NCBI RefSeq assembly: GCF_009870125.1
Contig: NC_046679.1
Location: forward strand, 6,944,001 to 7,008,000
DNA length: 64,000 nucleotides
Direction of reading: 5' to 3'
Source of the DNA: Drosophila pseudoobscura
Taxonomy: Eukaryota > Arthropoda > Insecta > Diptera > Drosophilidae
In this document: positions 11,129 to 22,918 of the stretch, one piece after another
Numbering within the stretch: position 1 is the stretch's first letter
Layout: the number at the start of each line of letters is the position of its first letter
Position numbers and translations under genes: made by a program
The notes under the pieces: model-generated
Told to the model about the DNA's origin: nothing
The model's database searches: none
What the model saw: only the letters and a program-made list of their open reading frames with translations

Positions 11129-11205
11129 CTTTCATTTCGATTTTTGAATTGCACTATGGGCGCCAAAAGCACAAGTGCTGGAAAAAGCACCACACGACTA
11201 GTGTT
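11129..11205. repeat. Duplicated non-coding element, copy B
   Basis: Direct copy of the element at 8611-8691, 2.5 kb away, about 80% identical by eye with a small deletion after GCACA. It keeps the intact E2F-type site (11159-11168) and the AAAAAGCACCACACGACTAG block exactly. Confidence 0.75.
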
Positions 11206-11469
11206 AGAAAGTGCTGATTTTGTGTTTTTTTTGCTGAAATGGTTTTACGAAACTCGCAACACTATTCCGCAACATTATCAGCACAACATCTATGAATTTA
11301 CGTAATTCGCAACATTCCTAAGCAACATTATGTTAAAGTAATGTTAAACTAAGCGCATGGGACAATGTTAATGTCAAAAGATGGCGCGAAAATTTAAAAA
11401 TTTTCGTGTTCCTCCCAAAAGAAGAATTACTCTTGTTTAATTTTGAATGCTACAAATGAAATTTCAAAC

Positions 11470-12267
11470 TCAATTACGTTCAATGAAAATCGCAACTAGA
11501 ATTAGAACAGCAAGGCAAAATGACGTAGAATGATCCGCATTGCCCCTAAAACAGAGCGAAATTAAAATAATAAATGAAAATTCACAGAATGATACAAATA
11601 CATACGTGGCCATGGGAACATTTTCCTTGAAATCCGATTTAACATTGCCTTTCGGCTTGTACCGCGCCACAACGTAATGGTTTTCATCCCTATGGGGGTG
11701 GGAGTGGGGGGATGAGTGGCGGTTTGCTAAATACGAATATGATCGATTCACTCACTTTGTAAAAAGGCCAATACCCAGAGTTTTCGAAGCCTTCCAAATC
11801 ATGGCCGTAAAATGTTCAGTTTCCGAACTCAATCTTGGTGCATTATAATCGTACAGGTTCTTTTCTATATACCAGCTCTCTATGCATTCCAGCGGCTTCT
11901 TGATAGTCATGCACAAATTTTCTGTATACCCATCAAGTTTCGTTGACTCCAGCTTACCCTTCCCGGCCAGAGTCTGCATGGGACGGAAAACTATCAGTTG
12001 TTAGTGGTAGCTCTCTGGGATTTTGTTTCGATTTGCAGCAATACCTTGGCATATTCTGCGCATTCGTTGCTAAGGTCCGAGTCCAATTTCAAGTCCGGGC
12101 AACCGTGATTTTTTCTGTGCTCATTGTGCCTTGCAAGGGCATCCTCAGGAAAGCCCCCATCGATCTGGGCGAACTGCCACTAAAGTAGAACGGTGCCGCC
12201 AAATTGTATTTATTTTTATTTCACTTACCCCATAAATAGTTAACAAAATGAGTATAATTTTCAGCAT
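11470..12267 (-). CDS. CAP/SCP-domain secreted protein with hydrophobic tail, 5 exons
   Basis: Minus-strand exons 12267-12229, 12179-12045, 11973-11756, 11689-11606 and 11545-11470 splice in phase to 183 residues. Exon 1 encodes a bare signal core, MLKIILILLTIYG. Then come ALARHNEHRKNHGCPDL (CAP helix 1), LSNECAEYAKTLA, YTENLC, WYIEKNLYDY, and the signature ETEHFTAMIWKASKTLGIG. The domain ends HYVVARYKPKGNV and FKENV. This is the pattern of GAPR-1/GLIPR2-like and fly CAP proteins. The last exon adds TGNADHSTSFCLAVLILVAIFIERN, a hydrophobic tail absent from most small CAP proteins. It could be a membrane anchor or a GPI-attachment signal; both are inference. An alternative acceptor two codons into exon 2 (tggcag) is possible. 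CAP proteins are secreted, often in reproductive tract or haemolymph; the role here is unknown. Confidence 0.85.
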
Positions 12268-12730
12268 TTTATAAACTTTTTTATTCAACCGAAAGAGTTT
12301 TACTTTTAACAATCGATTGGCAGTATTTGCCAGGGCAAAGATATAAGTCTGAAGGTTTTTTCCAATTGCATTTGACAAATTCTGTTTCAAAAAATCATCT
12401 AAAAGATAAAAGGTGACGATTGGGTGAAGCCCCAACCATATTTGGAGGAGTTTTTCTGGATTTTTAAAGGTTTTATAACAATAGAGATCATATGGAACGG
12501 CTAAGGAACTTGTAATGCCCTTGGGCTTGGGCATGGGCTCTAGGAGATCCTTGGAACAGTAATCCCTGACTGAATAAAAATACTTTCAAAAGTTTTGTTG
12601 TCTCAAAGGTGCTCTAGTACTCGTTCCATTTAAAGTCAAATCTTTTGTCATAGCAGAAAGGTAGTACAATCTCTACAACCCGAATTTTCCTTGCAAAACT
12701 GAGCTCATTGGAAACTGAAAAATCTTAAGA

Positions 12731-12974
12731 ATGGAGTGAGTGTTGCCTTAGGGAAAATCATCTAAAAAACAAGTCGCTTGATTCTCCTCATTTCAGTGAG
12801 GGCATCTTCTGGTATTTGTTTTGTCGGCTTATCATATTCAGTTTTAGTCAGTATGTCTCCTGGGGCATTCAGGAGGACAGCGGCGATGAATATACGATGC
12901 GCAAGTTCGACTTTAAGGACTTGCAAGAGCTGGAACCGGCTTTATTTTTAATGCTCCTGATTATCGGAGTCTAG
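12731..12974 (+). CDS. Two-exon small ORF encoding a 60-aa membrane-like micropeptide
   Basis: Exon 1 is only ATGGA (12731-12735) followed by a perfect donor gtgagt. Exon 2 runs from 12797, after ctcctcatttcag, to TAG at 12972-12974. The product reads MDEGIFWYLFCRLIIFSF, then a polar middle (QEDSGDEYTMRKFDFKDLQELE) and a hydrophobic end PALFLMLLIIGV. The 61-bp intron, strong donor, pyrimidine-rich acceptor and in-phase joining make chance less likely than for a bare ORF. The pattern of two hydrophobic ends around an acidic loop suggests a membrane micropeptide. I do not recognise a family. It lies divergent from the CAP gene, 463 bp away. Without the splice no ATG begins this frame. Confidence 0.5.
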
Positions 12975-15900
12975 AACGGCAACGGAGCCGCATCAAAAGT
13001 ACACAGTCATTCGCCTCGAGTGAAGCACACAAAATTTTTCATCTTGGGGTAGGACTACAGCCGTGCCATTGTGCCGTAGCCGTAGCCGTAGCCGACGTCG
13101 CAGCGCATTTAATCAGTAAATTGTATTTTTAAAAATGTTATTAAACAATATTTGCCCTAGCAAAAGTCAGACGAACATAGTGCAATAAACTTTTCAGCAC
13201 TTGTGACTCGTCAGACCCGATGAGTGGCTGACTGCCTGACTGACTGCCTGACTGTCCGACTGATTGACTGTCGTCGGGTTGGGCCTGGGGCTTTCGTTGT
13301 GTTGGGGTTTTTCTTTGTTTTAGCTTGGGCTATTTTCCGCGAACGCGTGATAATTTCGATTTCGTTGAAGCACTGATCCGCGTGAAGGTTCCTCGTGCCA
13401 CATGCGTTTATAAGATGGTATTCAACGGAATCAACTTGAAAACCATCGTCAGGTTTTAGGTAGCTTCCATGACTTTTTCGCGAGCTTCGAGTCTTCGCTT
13501 TGCCCCAACTATTGATCGTATGGTAGGGCCTTCAATGGCCGCCTCTGTCCGACCGTCTATAAATTCAGATATATATATATCTGTGTGTGCTCTATAAGTA
13601 TACATATGGTGTGGCGGTCTGTGGGCGAGTTCAACGCTTTCATGTTATTTGCCAAATGAAAAAGTAGAAAACAAATGTTTATCTTATAATGCACTCTGTG
13701 TGGCAGTTCTGTTCTGTTCTGTTCTGTTCTGGAAGACGCCCGGACAGACGGAATGCGGTGCGTAAATAGGCTTTGCTTTGCTTTTGGGCTTTACGTTTTT
13801 ATTTTTTTTTTCATTTTATGAGCGGTGGTTTTTTGTTGGGTTGGCAAACTTTGTTATCGACAAAAAAAAAAAAGGAAAGAGAGAAGAACTCTGGCGGGCC
13901 AGCGGGTGCTTGTCACTTTTAGGTCGCAAAACTATTTGCAGCTAGAAATTGCCACCGCAGAATGACTAAGAGAGTGCCGGGCAGAGCGGACGGCAGAGAG
14001 ATGGAGCGATGGAGCGATGGAGAGTTCAAGCGCCTGACTCAAGGCAATCACTGTCTGCAGCTTATCAGGGCAGCAGCAGCAGCAGAGGCGAGGCGGCAAC
14101 CACTTGAGGGCCGGGCCGGGCCGGGCGAAAAGTGCTAATTGTAGAGCCCACCAGGGGCACAGGCAGAGGCACTGGCGTCTCTGGTTTTTCGTTTCTCGAA
14201 AAGTGTTATTCATGCGTGCCAGGAGACGCCAAAGCTTCAACAGAAATCAGTCAATCATAACCGAAAACATGAGAGAGCGACGGCTGTTGAGGACCTAAAA
14301 AACATGCTCATAAATATCCCAGATTTGATCCAGTCTAGAGGCTACTCTTCTCGCTGTTTGCTCGCTGTCCGAATTGACGGGATCCAACGCCGCATGCCCC
14401 CTCCCAAGCTGCCATTGGAGGAAGGCCTCCTCCCTCCACTGTTTGTGGTGTTGTGTGTGCAAAGGTCTCATCACTTGGCTGGCTCCCGCTCCCTGACCTA
14501 CCTTGGGGCTGGGCTGTCTGTGTGGGGGGGTGTGTGCACTGCCTATTTACTTTTTGGCGTACATTGAACCGCAAAAACTCAACTCAAAGGCCCCTCGCCA
14601 CCCCCGCAACTAATCGTCACTTTGTTTTTGCGTTAATGACTTGCCTTGTCCCTCTCCCACTCTCCCAGACTACCTCCTGGGGGAGGCCTACACACACTTG
14701 AGTGAATACACGAAAAAAAAAAGCGAAAAGCAAAACGTGTTCCCAAAACGTTTTGGCATCTCAAATGTAAATGGAAGCAGCTCCTGTCCTACCACTCAAA
14801 GTGCCATCAAAATTATGCATGAATGTATTTGCCTCATTTCTACACTTGCCACTGCCGCCTGCAACACATGCCTGCCCAAATATAAAAAAGTACTAACATG
14901 CCCCGCACCCGCAGCCGAAAAAAAAAGGAAAGAAATCCGGGTAGAACGAATGAAGGGAATGGAACGAACGAAAATGAAACGAATGCAGCGTCGCATTTTT
15001 ACGGCTCCATTCATGTGACGACGGAAGTGTCAAGTGGCTGTTGGCAACTCCTCGTCGACAGGAGGCGACTGCTCTCCTCTCCTCATCCTGCACGTCCTTT
15101 TCGTCAACGTCGTCGGAGCTGCTGCTTCGTCGTTTTTCTCTGCATCGAAAATGCCGTTATTGTTGCCAGTTGTCTACATGCTCTATGCTCTCTATGCTCC
15201 ATGTACATCACATCACATCAGCGTCCCCTAACCTCTACCCCGGCCTCGTGTCTACGTGCGCCTCCAAGTTCCATTCTGCTTGCCAATCTCCTCTACCCCT
15301 CCTCCTCCTCTCCCTCTCTGCGATGGCGTCTGCCGTTGAGTGGGCAAACTTTTTAACGTACATATGTATGTTCATACATACATATATATGTGTGTTTATG
15401 TGTGTATGGATATGTTACATTTTTTTCACATTTTCCCCATTTTTCTGTGTTTTTTTGTGTGTGTACTTTGCTTCATTTTTCTATGCCCTTCATTTAGGTG
15501 GCTTTGTTCTTTTCGGAGTACAGTTGTGCGCACAGGGGTAAGTAGCCTCTGTCAAGTGCATGACTAAGTAGACGTACAGATTTTTGATATGAACCAATAT
15601 TCGTTGGAAAGTAAGAAATGGCATAAACCCCGCAAAGACTCTACTTTTTATGGTGTATTGTAAATCGCTTGGGATTTCATTTTCTAGTTGGAAAACTTGG
15701 ACATTTCATCTCTCCAAGAGGTAATTTTCCAAAGGCTAGAGACCCTGCCTGGTTTGAAAGTGATTTCCCCAAAAAGACACAACCATTAAGGCACCATTTT
15801 TCGCCTTTTTGGCACTCACTTCCGCTGCACTCAATGCCCTGACAGATGTCTAATTTGTTGACAGCTTGAGTGTCCTGCCGGCACAAAACAACCGCCTAAT

Positions 15901-18582
15901 TACAGTTAGCCACTTACTTAACCAGCCATGATAGACCCACGATTACACGATTACAATGCCAGACCAGACCAGACCTCCTGCATCGCCATCGCCATCGCTT
16001 TCGCTTTCGTTTGGAGCTGCTGCCTGGACATTTGCATTGCGTCTGGCTGTCTAATGAAATTCCGTTGGCTGCACGACCTTCGCCGACTAGTTGCAGTTTT
16101 TGGTCAAACAAAACGCCCAAAACGGCGCCATTCATAGCCACACAGCCACGACCATGGCCATGGCCACGACCAGGGCCGTTTCCCCAATGCCTGCTGGCTG
16201 GCTGGCTGCCTGGCTGGCTGGCTGGCTGTTTCTCTGGGTCTCTCTGGCTGGTGTTGTTGGTTGTTATTTTTGGCGCAGCATCAACATGGAAACGTGCTGC
16301 CAGTCAGACTGCATTTGCCGCGTGCCACATGCCGCCAGCTGCCGCTGCCTGCTGCCTGCCGCTGACTGCCTGTACATACAACATATATGTATATCTGTGG
16401 CAATGGGGCGACGTGGGCATTGGAGTTGGACTCGGATTTTGTATTTGTGTGGGGCACTGCATCCTCGGTGCCAGTGGCATTGACATTGGGCGGGCGAAAG
16501 TGTGGCACCATGGCAGGCACACTTCTTCTGCCTGTTGCTCTTGTATTTTTGGCTTGTTGCATGCCACAGCACAACGCCGCGTATACGTAATCCGACTGCT
16601 CTATTTTTATGTTCGCTCACCATGAGTCATGTTCATGCATGCGGGTTGGATTATGGCTCTAATCAGTTCTTGATACGATGTTGGACTCAACGTTGAGTCA
16701 GAAACTTTTGTAAAGTACTTCAAGTCTCAATCTCCATGAACTGGATATTCCTTAGATTCCTTAGAAATCCTCCCTGCCATGAGTACCAAGAAGAAGTTCT
16801 TTCAACTTTTCAACTCGACAACTCTCGGCTTCAACGAAGCGGTCTTCAAGTCTTCAAGTCTTCAGCTTCATCTTCGTCTTTATTTTCATTTTCATGCTAT
16901 ACCCATGTGAGAATCGAATCTATTTCAATTTTTAATCTCACTCTTCTTACGATAATATGCACAATTTTTTCCGTTGTCTGCCCCGAAAAAAAACCGTTGG
17001 ACCACATGGCTGCTGTCTGTCCTCTTCCCTTCGTACGTATATCCTGTCTGGCTATCAGTGTCTGGTCCTGGCCATGGCCCAAAGTGCTCTCACATTCGAT
17101 TTACATGGTTCAATACTTGGGTGATTCTGTGGCTCCAACTCCGACTATCATTCTGTAGTATGGGTATTTTTCTTCCGCCATGTATATTTTTTTTTTCTTC
17201 TTTGCCTTTTGCTCGTTTGCATATTAAAATTTCATATGAATTTTTGCTTTATTAATATCTTGCAGTTATTTTTGTTGGTTGCCTTGTTGTTGCTGTTGCT
17301 CTGGCTCTGGCTGTGGCTGGTGTGCCAGGGTTAGTTGGGTTCTTGCTCCATTTGCCCCATCAAACTGCACATTGAAATTAAATTTCATTTGTGTCTTGGC
17401 TGCTTACTGCCGGCGAGAGAAGAGAGGAGAGCTGTGGAGAGGTTTTGTGGTTCTCCTTCTCTCCATCTGCATCTGCATTTCGATGTGGATACAGATCTGG
17501 GGTTTAGCCAGCGCGATTTATTGAATTATTTAGCCAGCAGCTGGTAAATTCGATTTGCACGCTGCCAGCCATATCAGATACATTTACCAGCACTTGTAGC
17601 TGTATCCGTATCCATCTTTACATATGTATGTCTGTATGTACTCTCATCATCGTGTGGAGTTCAACTAATTTGTTTTTTACTCCATTGCTTCGATGGCGAC
17701 GTTGGCGACGACGACGTCATTGAAAATTAGACAAATTGAAAGAGTCAAAAAGGCACAAAAAATATATACAAATATGGCAAAAAAAACACAAAATATACGT
17801 ATATACAAAAACAGTATGAGCTTGGAGCGAAGAAGTTGTGGAGCTGCACAATCAATTTGCACACACACATCGACACATCGACACAGCGGTGGCATGTCAT
17901 TTAAGTAGCAAATATCGCGCGCCCCCAAATGTCCACATGGTTAGGGGTACTCGCTTTCAATTTACGTGTGTGTTTTCGTACCTAATTTAATTGAAGAAAA
18001 TTGTGAGGGCCCTAAAGGGCAACAAAGGTAAACAAATCGTTTACCAAAAAGGTCTATAGATTGTACTAATTACAATCCTGAACATATACGAATTTACTTA
18101 GTTATTAGATCGTATAATATGATAATATATATATAATAATAATAATATGATCGTATTAATAGGTATACGTTGAAAGTTTTCCATAATAATCAGTTTTATC
18201 GTACAATAAGTGTTTAAAACGAAACAACAGAGTTAACAGAGTTTTTACCGAAATTGTGAGTTGAGCACATATTTCGGTTGATCGATATACATTATATACA
18301 TTATATGTATGTACATAATAGGTACAGTTTCAGTATTTCCAATTTTAAATGTATAATTTTGAAATTCTTGGCTTTATAGGCATTAAAGATCAATTTTATT
18401 TAAGTACAGGCCCAAAAGTAGTGCCGTTTGGGATAAGCTTGAGTACCTATTATTATGATCTTGTGTGTATATATTTACTTATGATAATTTTTGCCTAAGA
18501 TCATAGGGGTCATCATAAGTCCGATTAGCTATTGAAATTATTGCTTCAATTGTTGTGGAACCATTGAAGATCTTAACCTATT
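12975..18582. other. Gene-free stretch, simple repeats
   Basis: I see no exon with coding character here. Contents are (GTTCT)5 at about 13706-13731, A- and T-runs, CTG/GGCT-rich tracts at 16190-16260, TATGTA-rich tracts, and one CGTATACG palindrome at 16580-16587. A low-GC block occupies 18000-18580. Open frames in this stretch follow simple-sequence composition and have no domain signature. Confidence 0.5.
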
Positions 18583-18594
18583 TACTATAAGGAA

Positions 18595-18833
18595 CATCTC
18601 CTTGGAACAACTCTTCTTCGACTGTCCGGTTCCCTCAAGGGCAAGGAGGAAATACCTAGGCGGCCCGGTGCTGCAAGAGGACGCCACAGGAACTGTGGGG
18701 CTATGCTAATAACACCTCGATTCTCGAGGCTATTCCTACGATGATTCATACCCCCCCTAGCCGGATAACTAAGGGCCGTACTGGCCTTTGCGTGGGCCCC
18801 GTTGAGGGCCGTCCGGGCTAACCTAACCTAACC
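18595..18833 (+). mobile_element. 5'-truncated non-LTR retrotransposon fragment
   Basis: The 12-bp sequence TACTATAAGGAA occurs at 18583-18594 and again at 18834-18845, exactly bracketing a 239-bp insert: a target-site duplication. The insert reads in one frame SLEQLFFDCPVPSRARRKYL, then GGPVLQED, before stops. This is the Cys/Arg-rich end seen after the reverse transcriptase/RNase H of LINE-like elements. It ends with tandem CTAACCTAACCTAACC. A 5' truncation, a repeat tail and a target-site duplication together indicate target-primed reverse transcription. Clade is uncertain; a LOA/Bilbo- or Jockey-type element is my guess. It is a dead copy. Confidence 0.8.
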
Positions 18834-18845
18834 TACTATAAGGAA

Positions 18846-21800
18846 ATGAATTTATCCTGCCAGAGTAAGAGTCTATAAGAGTGTATTCCTAGTCATTCAG
18901 AGACCCTCTTCTGCAACGAAATTAAGTAATTATGTATCATGGTTTTACAAGAAACTTTCCCAAAATCCACGCCTGAGTACCCCTGCCAAGAGACATTCTA
19001 TCTCTCTTTTGGCTGTTTTGTGGAGTTTTTTTTTTCGTTTGTTGTTGTTGCTGTTCGCCTTCTGCTTCTGCTTCTGCTGGTGCTTCTTCTTTTTGTGCGC
19101 TTCGACGCGTCACCGATTCGCTGTGCGTGCACTGTGTGCGTGTGTGTGCGAATGCGTTTGTATGTGAAGTTTATTCAACCAAAGGTTCGGTTCATTGAAC
19201 TTGGCCGAATGGCGAATATTCGGTGTTGTCGTAGGTTAGGCACCCGGGCGCCCATTGTGCATTCACGAAATGAAGTTGCGGCGAGTTAAGCACACTCACT
19301 CCTCCATCCACACTCTTTCTCCCCTGTTCCTCTCTCTCTCTCTCTCTCTCTCTATCGCAAAACATATACATATGCATGTGGAATGCATTTATGAGAACGC
19401 ACAAAAGAAGAACTGTATGGCTCTGACTCTGACTAACTGACTGACGAAAACTGTGACGAAAAGTGCAATGGCAAATGCATTCACATTCACATTCACACTC
19501 CCTCTCGCACACACACACACACACGCACATCAAAAGCGCATAAAAAGCAATAAGTGAGCACTTTATGGCACTGAGGAAACGTCGCGACGTTTGGGCAGCC
19601 CTTCCATGTGTCGCATGTTTTGGAAGTGCCGCGGAGCAAGGGCACAGGGGTACCCGCGTAGGGTTCATCATAAACATTTATCATAGAGCTAATAAAGCAA
19701 CGGCACATGTATGCACTTGTTAGGGGAGCCCCCACTTCGGGGCTAGGCTACGGAAGACATCGATAAACTTGCAATGATCTTTGGAAATATGATTGATTCT
19801 AAGAATCTATAAAATTTTAAAAATAAATAAAGGGATATCTAGAGAACTGTAACATTTAGTAGCTCTACCAAAACTTAATTGACCTTTTAAAAGGTTTCCA
19901 AATTTACACCAAATTCGAGTAGTACAAATATTTCACTAAATCAGATTTTTGTATTTTACTGTTGTTCCTATACTGGCACTCATAGATGGTACTTGATGCA
20001 AGTTTTTATTTAAAACTTAAAATTATTTTAAAAAATGATGCAAATTAAATTTAAAAAAAAATACAAGACATATTTGCGTAAAATTATGACCGTTTCCAAG
20101 TACTATCAATGCACAACATTTATCAGAAATTTGCATCAATATTTTGCCTGAACTTTCGGTGATATCGAAGTTTGAATTGATCGCCGCGAAACCATCTATC
20201 ATTTTTGTCCCTTGCGACTGCCTTGGTTTTTTGCAAAAATCTCGAAAAAACGAACAGTGACCCAAAATCGACCTTAGCACCAATTATAGGGCTAATCAAG
20301 ATCTACTTTATAAAAGGAAAATAATTCTGAAAATCCCTCTTATTTTGACCTTAATACCACTTGCAATGTACCACTGTCCCGTTCGACTTCATGAAAATGC
20401 CTATAAATGTAATTTAAAGATGAAATATATTTATTTTAATTATGAAATATATTTAATGCATTAATGTAAAAATGTAGCTGCACAAAAAACTCTTTCTTTT
20501 TTAATTTCCCTCTATCAAAGCAAATCTATTGAAGTATAAATATGACAATTTCAGAGCTTTTTTCTCTGGGAAAAGACTACCTCTGCCTAGAGGCTCCAAA
20601 AAAAAAACTCCAACTAACTGGCAATAGTAAATAAATTTCACAATAGGCAATTTTCTCTTCCAACTGACAAATCTCATTTCATTTTAAAGTCTCCATTTGT
20701 TCTCCCAAAACTCCATTCTTTTGTGCCCAGTCCGTGGCCAGTTCTGGTTGCCAAATAAGCGCTTTGTCTATATAGGACTATGAAATTTTACGCCCTGATG
20801 GCTTTGGCCCGGCTCAGCTTTGATTCGGCTGCCTTTCAATTGTCACCAACGAAGATCCGCCAGTCAACGTCAACTTACCACAAAATCTGCCAGAGAGGAG
20901 TTGGTTGTCGGAGTTGGAGCTGGAGTTGGTGTTGGAGTTGGAGTTGGAGTCGGTGTTGGAGTCGGAAACTAGCTGACTGACTGTCTGTTGAGCTCGGTTC
21001 GGTGGCGTCTTGAGGCTGAGGCTGAGGCAGAGGCAGAGGCAGTGCCGGAGGCCGCCCAAAGCTTTCGTAGACGAAATATGAGGCGCAACCGAAATGGCAA
21101 ACGAAGCCGGCTGGAACTAGTGGCAGACCCAATCTTCTGCCTTCCCCAGCCCAGCTGCTTTTGCTTCTGCTTCTGCTTCCCCGTGCCTCATTTTGCATAT
21201 GGGTAATTTGAGAACATTTGCGCTTTAACTGCATGTGAAAAATAAAAAAACAACAACAACAAAAAGAAGAGAAAAAGTGCAGCATAAAAAAGAGTCGAAG
21301 AAGAGAAATATGTGCACATGTGTCGCCTGGTAGGGTCTGGCTCTGTCTCTGGCTCTGGCCTGGATATCTCTTCTGTGGCCGTGTCCATGGTGTAGTACTT
21401 TCAAAGGCCTAAACCGATGTTTTCTTGTTGTTGGTGTCTTTGAGGGCTTCATCATCTGCTTTCGGCTGGGCCTGGGCCTGGGCCTGGGACTGACAGCGAC
21501 GAGCCGGTCTATGGAGTGCCGTGGCATGGAGTGGAGAGTGGCTTAGGCTTAGGTATTTGGTCTAGGCGCAGCTGCCAAGGGTAGGAGACAAGAACAACAA
21601 CCTCAACTGGCGGCACATTTCAAGTTGACTTTATTTTCAGTGCTCTGCTCTGCTGTGCTCTGGTGCCGGTCTTTTGGTCTTTCGGTCTTTCGGCCTCTCG
21701 GTTTGCATTTTTACTTTGCACTCTGTTTATTTTGCATTTCTTTGACTTTTTGTGTGTGTGTTGCCTGGCTCCGAAACTTGATGAATTGGGAATTAATTCC

Positions 21801-22702
21801 TTTGACATTGTTTTCTCAATTTCAGAGGAAAGGATTGAGGCATTCCGATACCTTGCAGTCAGAGCCATCGATATATACAGGACAGGACGGGACAGGAATT
21901 ATAGATTCAATCATTCAAATAAAGGGATTGATTATGAAGCTTTTGGAGGCCAGCATTTTTCTTAGATTATAAACGATTGAAATTCATTTCATCTAGAGGT
22001 GCCCTTGACTCTCTCTGCTCTCTGTTAATCAAAGACAATGAATTGTTCTTTAATCCTCCACTACCCCCACTGCATGGCCCCTGTCTGACCATGTCCTTAT
22101 CTACAGGATACACATGCAGATACAGTGTGTGAACATGTGTTGCATGCACCGTGCTTGCCGGCATTTCGGGGCATTTGATACTCGTACCTTTTGTGGCACA
22201 ACTCAATGAAATTGTTTTTCCACTAGCCACTGCCACTGTCACCCTTACTCTCACTCTCGCTTCCTGCGGCGCTCCCTTTCCCTCTCGCCGACATTTATTT
22301 ACACATTGGCTAAGCCCGTGACTTTTTTGCCACCCCTCGCGGGGACTCGGAGACTCAGGGACTCGCCTGGATTCCCCCAATTCTGCTTTTGTCTCCTCCA
22401 CCTCCAACGCCGCCTCTCACGCTCCGGCCTGGCCAAAGTTCATTGCACTTTTTGCGCAGAATTTGTTGCCTAACCAGCCGGAGAACAAACGCACGGACGT
22501 ACGGACAATGTGTGTTGCTGCCTGCCTGCCTGCCTGCTGCCATTGTTGTACCCTGCTTGGGGTAGGGTATTAAGATTTGGAGCAGAGGTTTGGGGCTTAA
22601 AGAATAGCGACTAAAGCTGGCAAAGGAATGATCTGTCAGAAATAAAACTCATTCCTTAATCTCTCTATCATAAAAAGGAGTCGTTAATGTAGGAAGCGAG
22701 TG
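18846..22702. other. Gene-free stretch, simple repeats
   Basis: No supported gene. Holds (CT)n at 19330-19353, (CA)n at 19508-19524, a perfect 16-bp palindrome AAACGTCGCGACGTTT at 19577-19592, and a GTTGGA/GTCGGA hexamer tract at about 20895-20968. An A/T-rich block lies at 19760-20680. Predicted peptides here are compositional. Confidence 0.5.
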
Positions 22703-22918
22703 GCGAGTGAGCCTGGGGTTGACCTAACAGCGAGCGTGGCGAGTGAGCCGTGGGTTGGCGCACCAGCGAGCATGGCGAGTGAGCCTGGGATTGCCGCACG
22801 AGCGAGTGTGGCGAGTGAGCCTGGGATTGCTGCACGAGCGAGTGTGGCGAGTGAGCCTTGGATTGACCTACCAGCGAGCATGGTGAGTGAGCCTAGGATT
22901 GCCGCATTAGCGAAGCAG
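22703..22918. repeat. 36-bp minisatellite, six copies
   Basis: The phrase gCGAGTGAGCC starts at 22703, 22739, 22775, 22811, 22847 and 22883, an exact 36-bp period. Because 36 is a multiple of three the array stays open and reads as ASVASEPGIAAR-type 12-residue repeats. I see no start context, splice sites or flanking domain that would make it a gene. Confidence 0.85.

Larger units (their letters stand above)
10570..11469. other. Gene-free interval between convergent genes
   Basis: This interval holds the 3' UTR of the RCCD1-like gene and then promoter-like material although it lies between two convergent 3' ends. It has copy B of the duplicated E2F-site element (11129-11205), a second E2F-type site GGCGCGAAAA at 11383-11392, and a 20-bp palindrome at 11387-11406 (cgaaaattt-aa-aaattttcg). 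Several CGCAACA/AACATT repeats occur around 11260-11340. No open frame of note was found. Confidence 0.5.

Noticed and set aside
16011..16625. 204-aa plus-strand frame
   Set aside because: Trp/Leu/Gly-rich translation of GGCT/CTGG repeats, with a competing frame of the same kind on the opposite strand.
22703..22918. CRISPR-like array
   Set aside because: The 36-bp units are contiguous with no unique spacers, and the DNA is eukaryotic.
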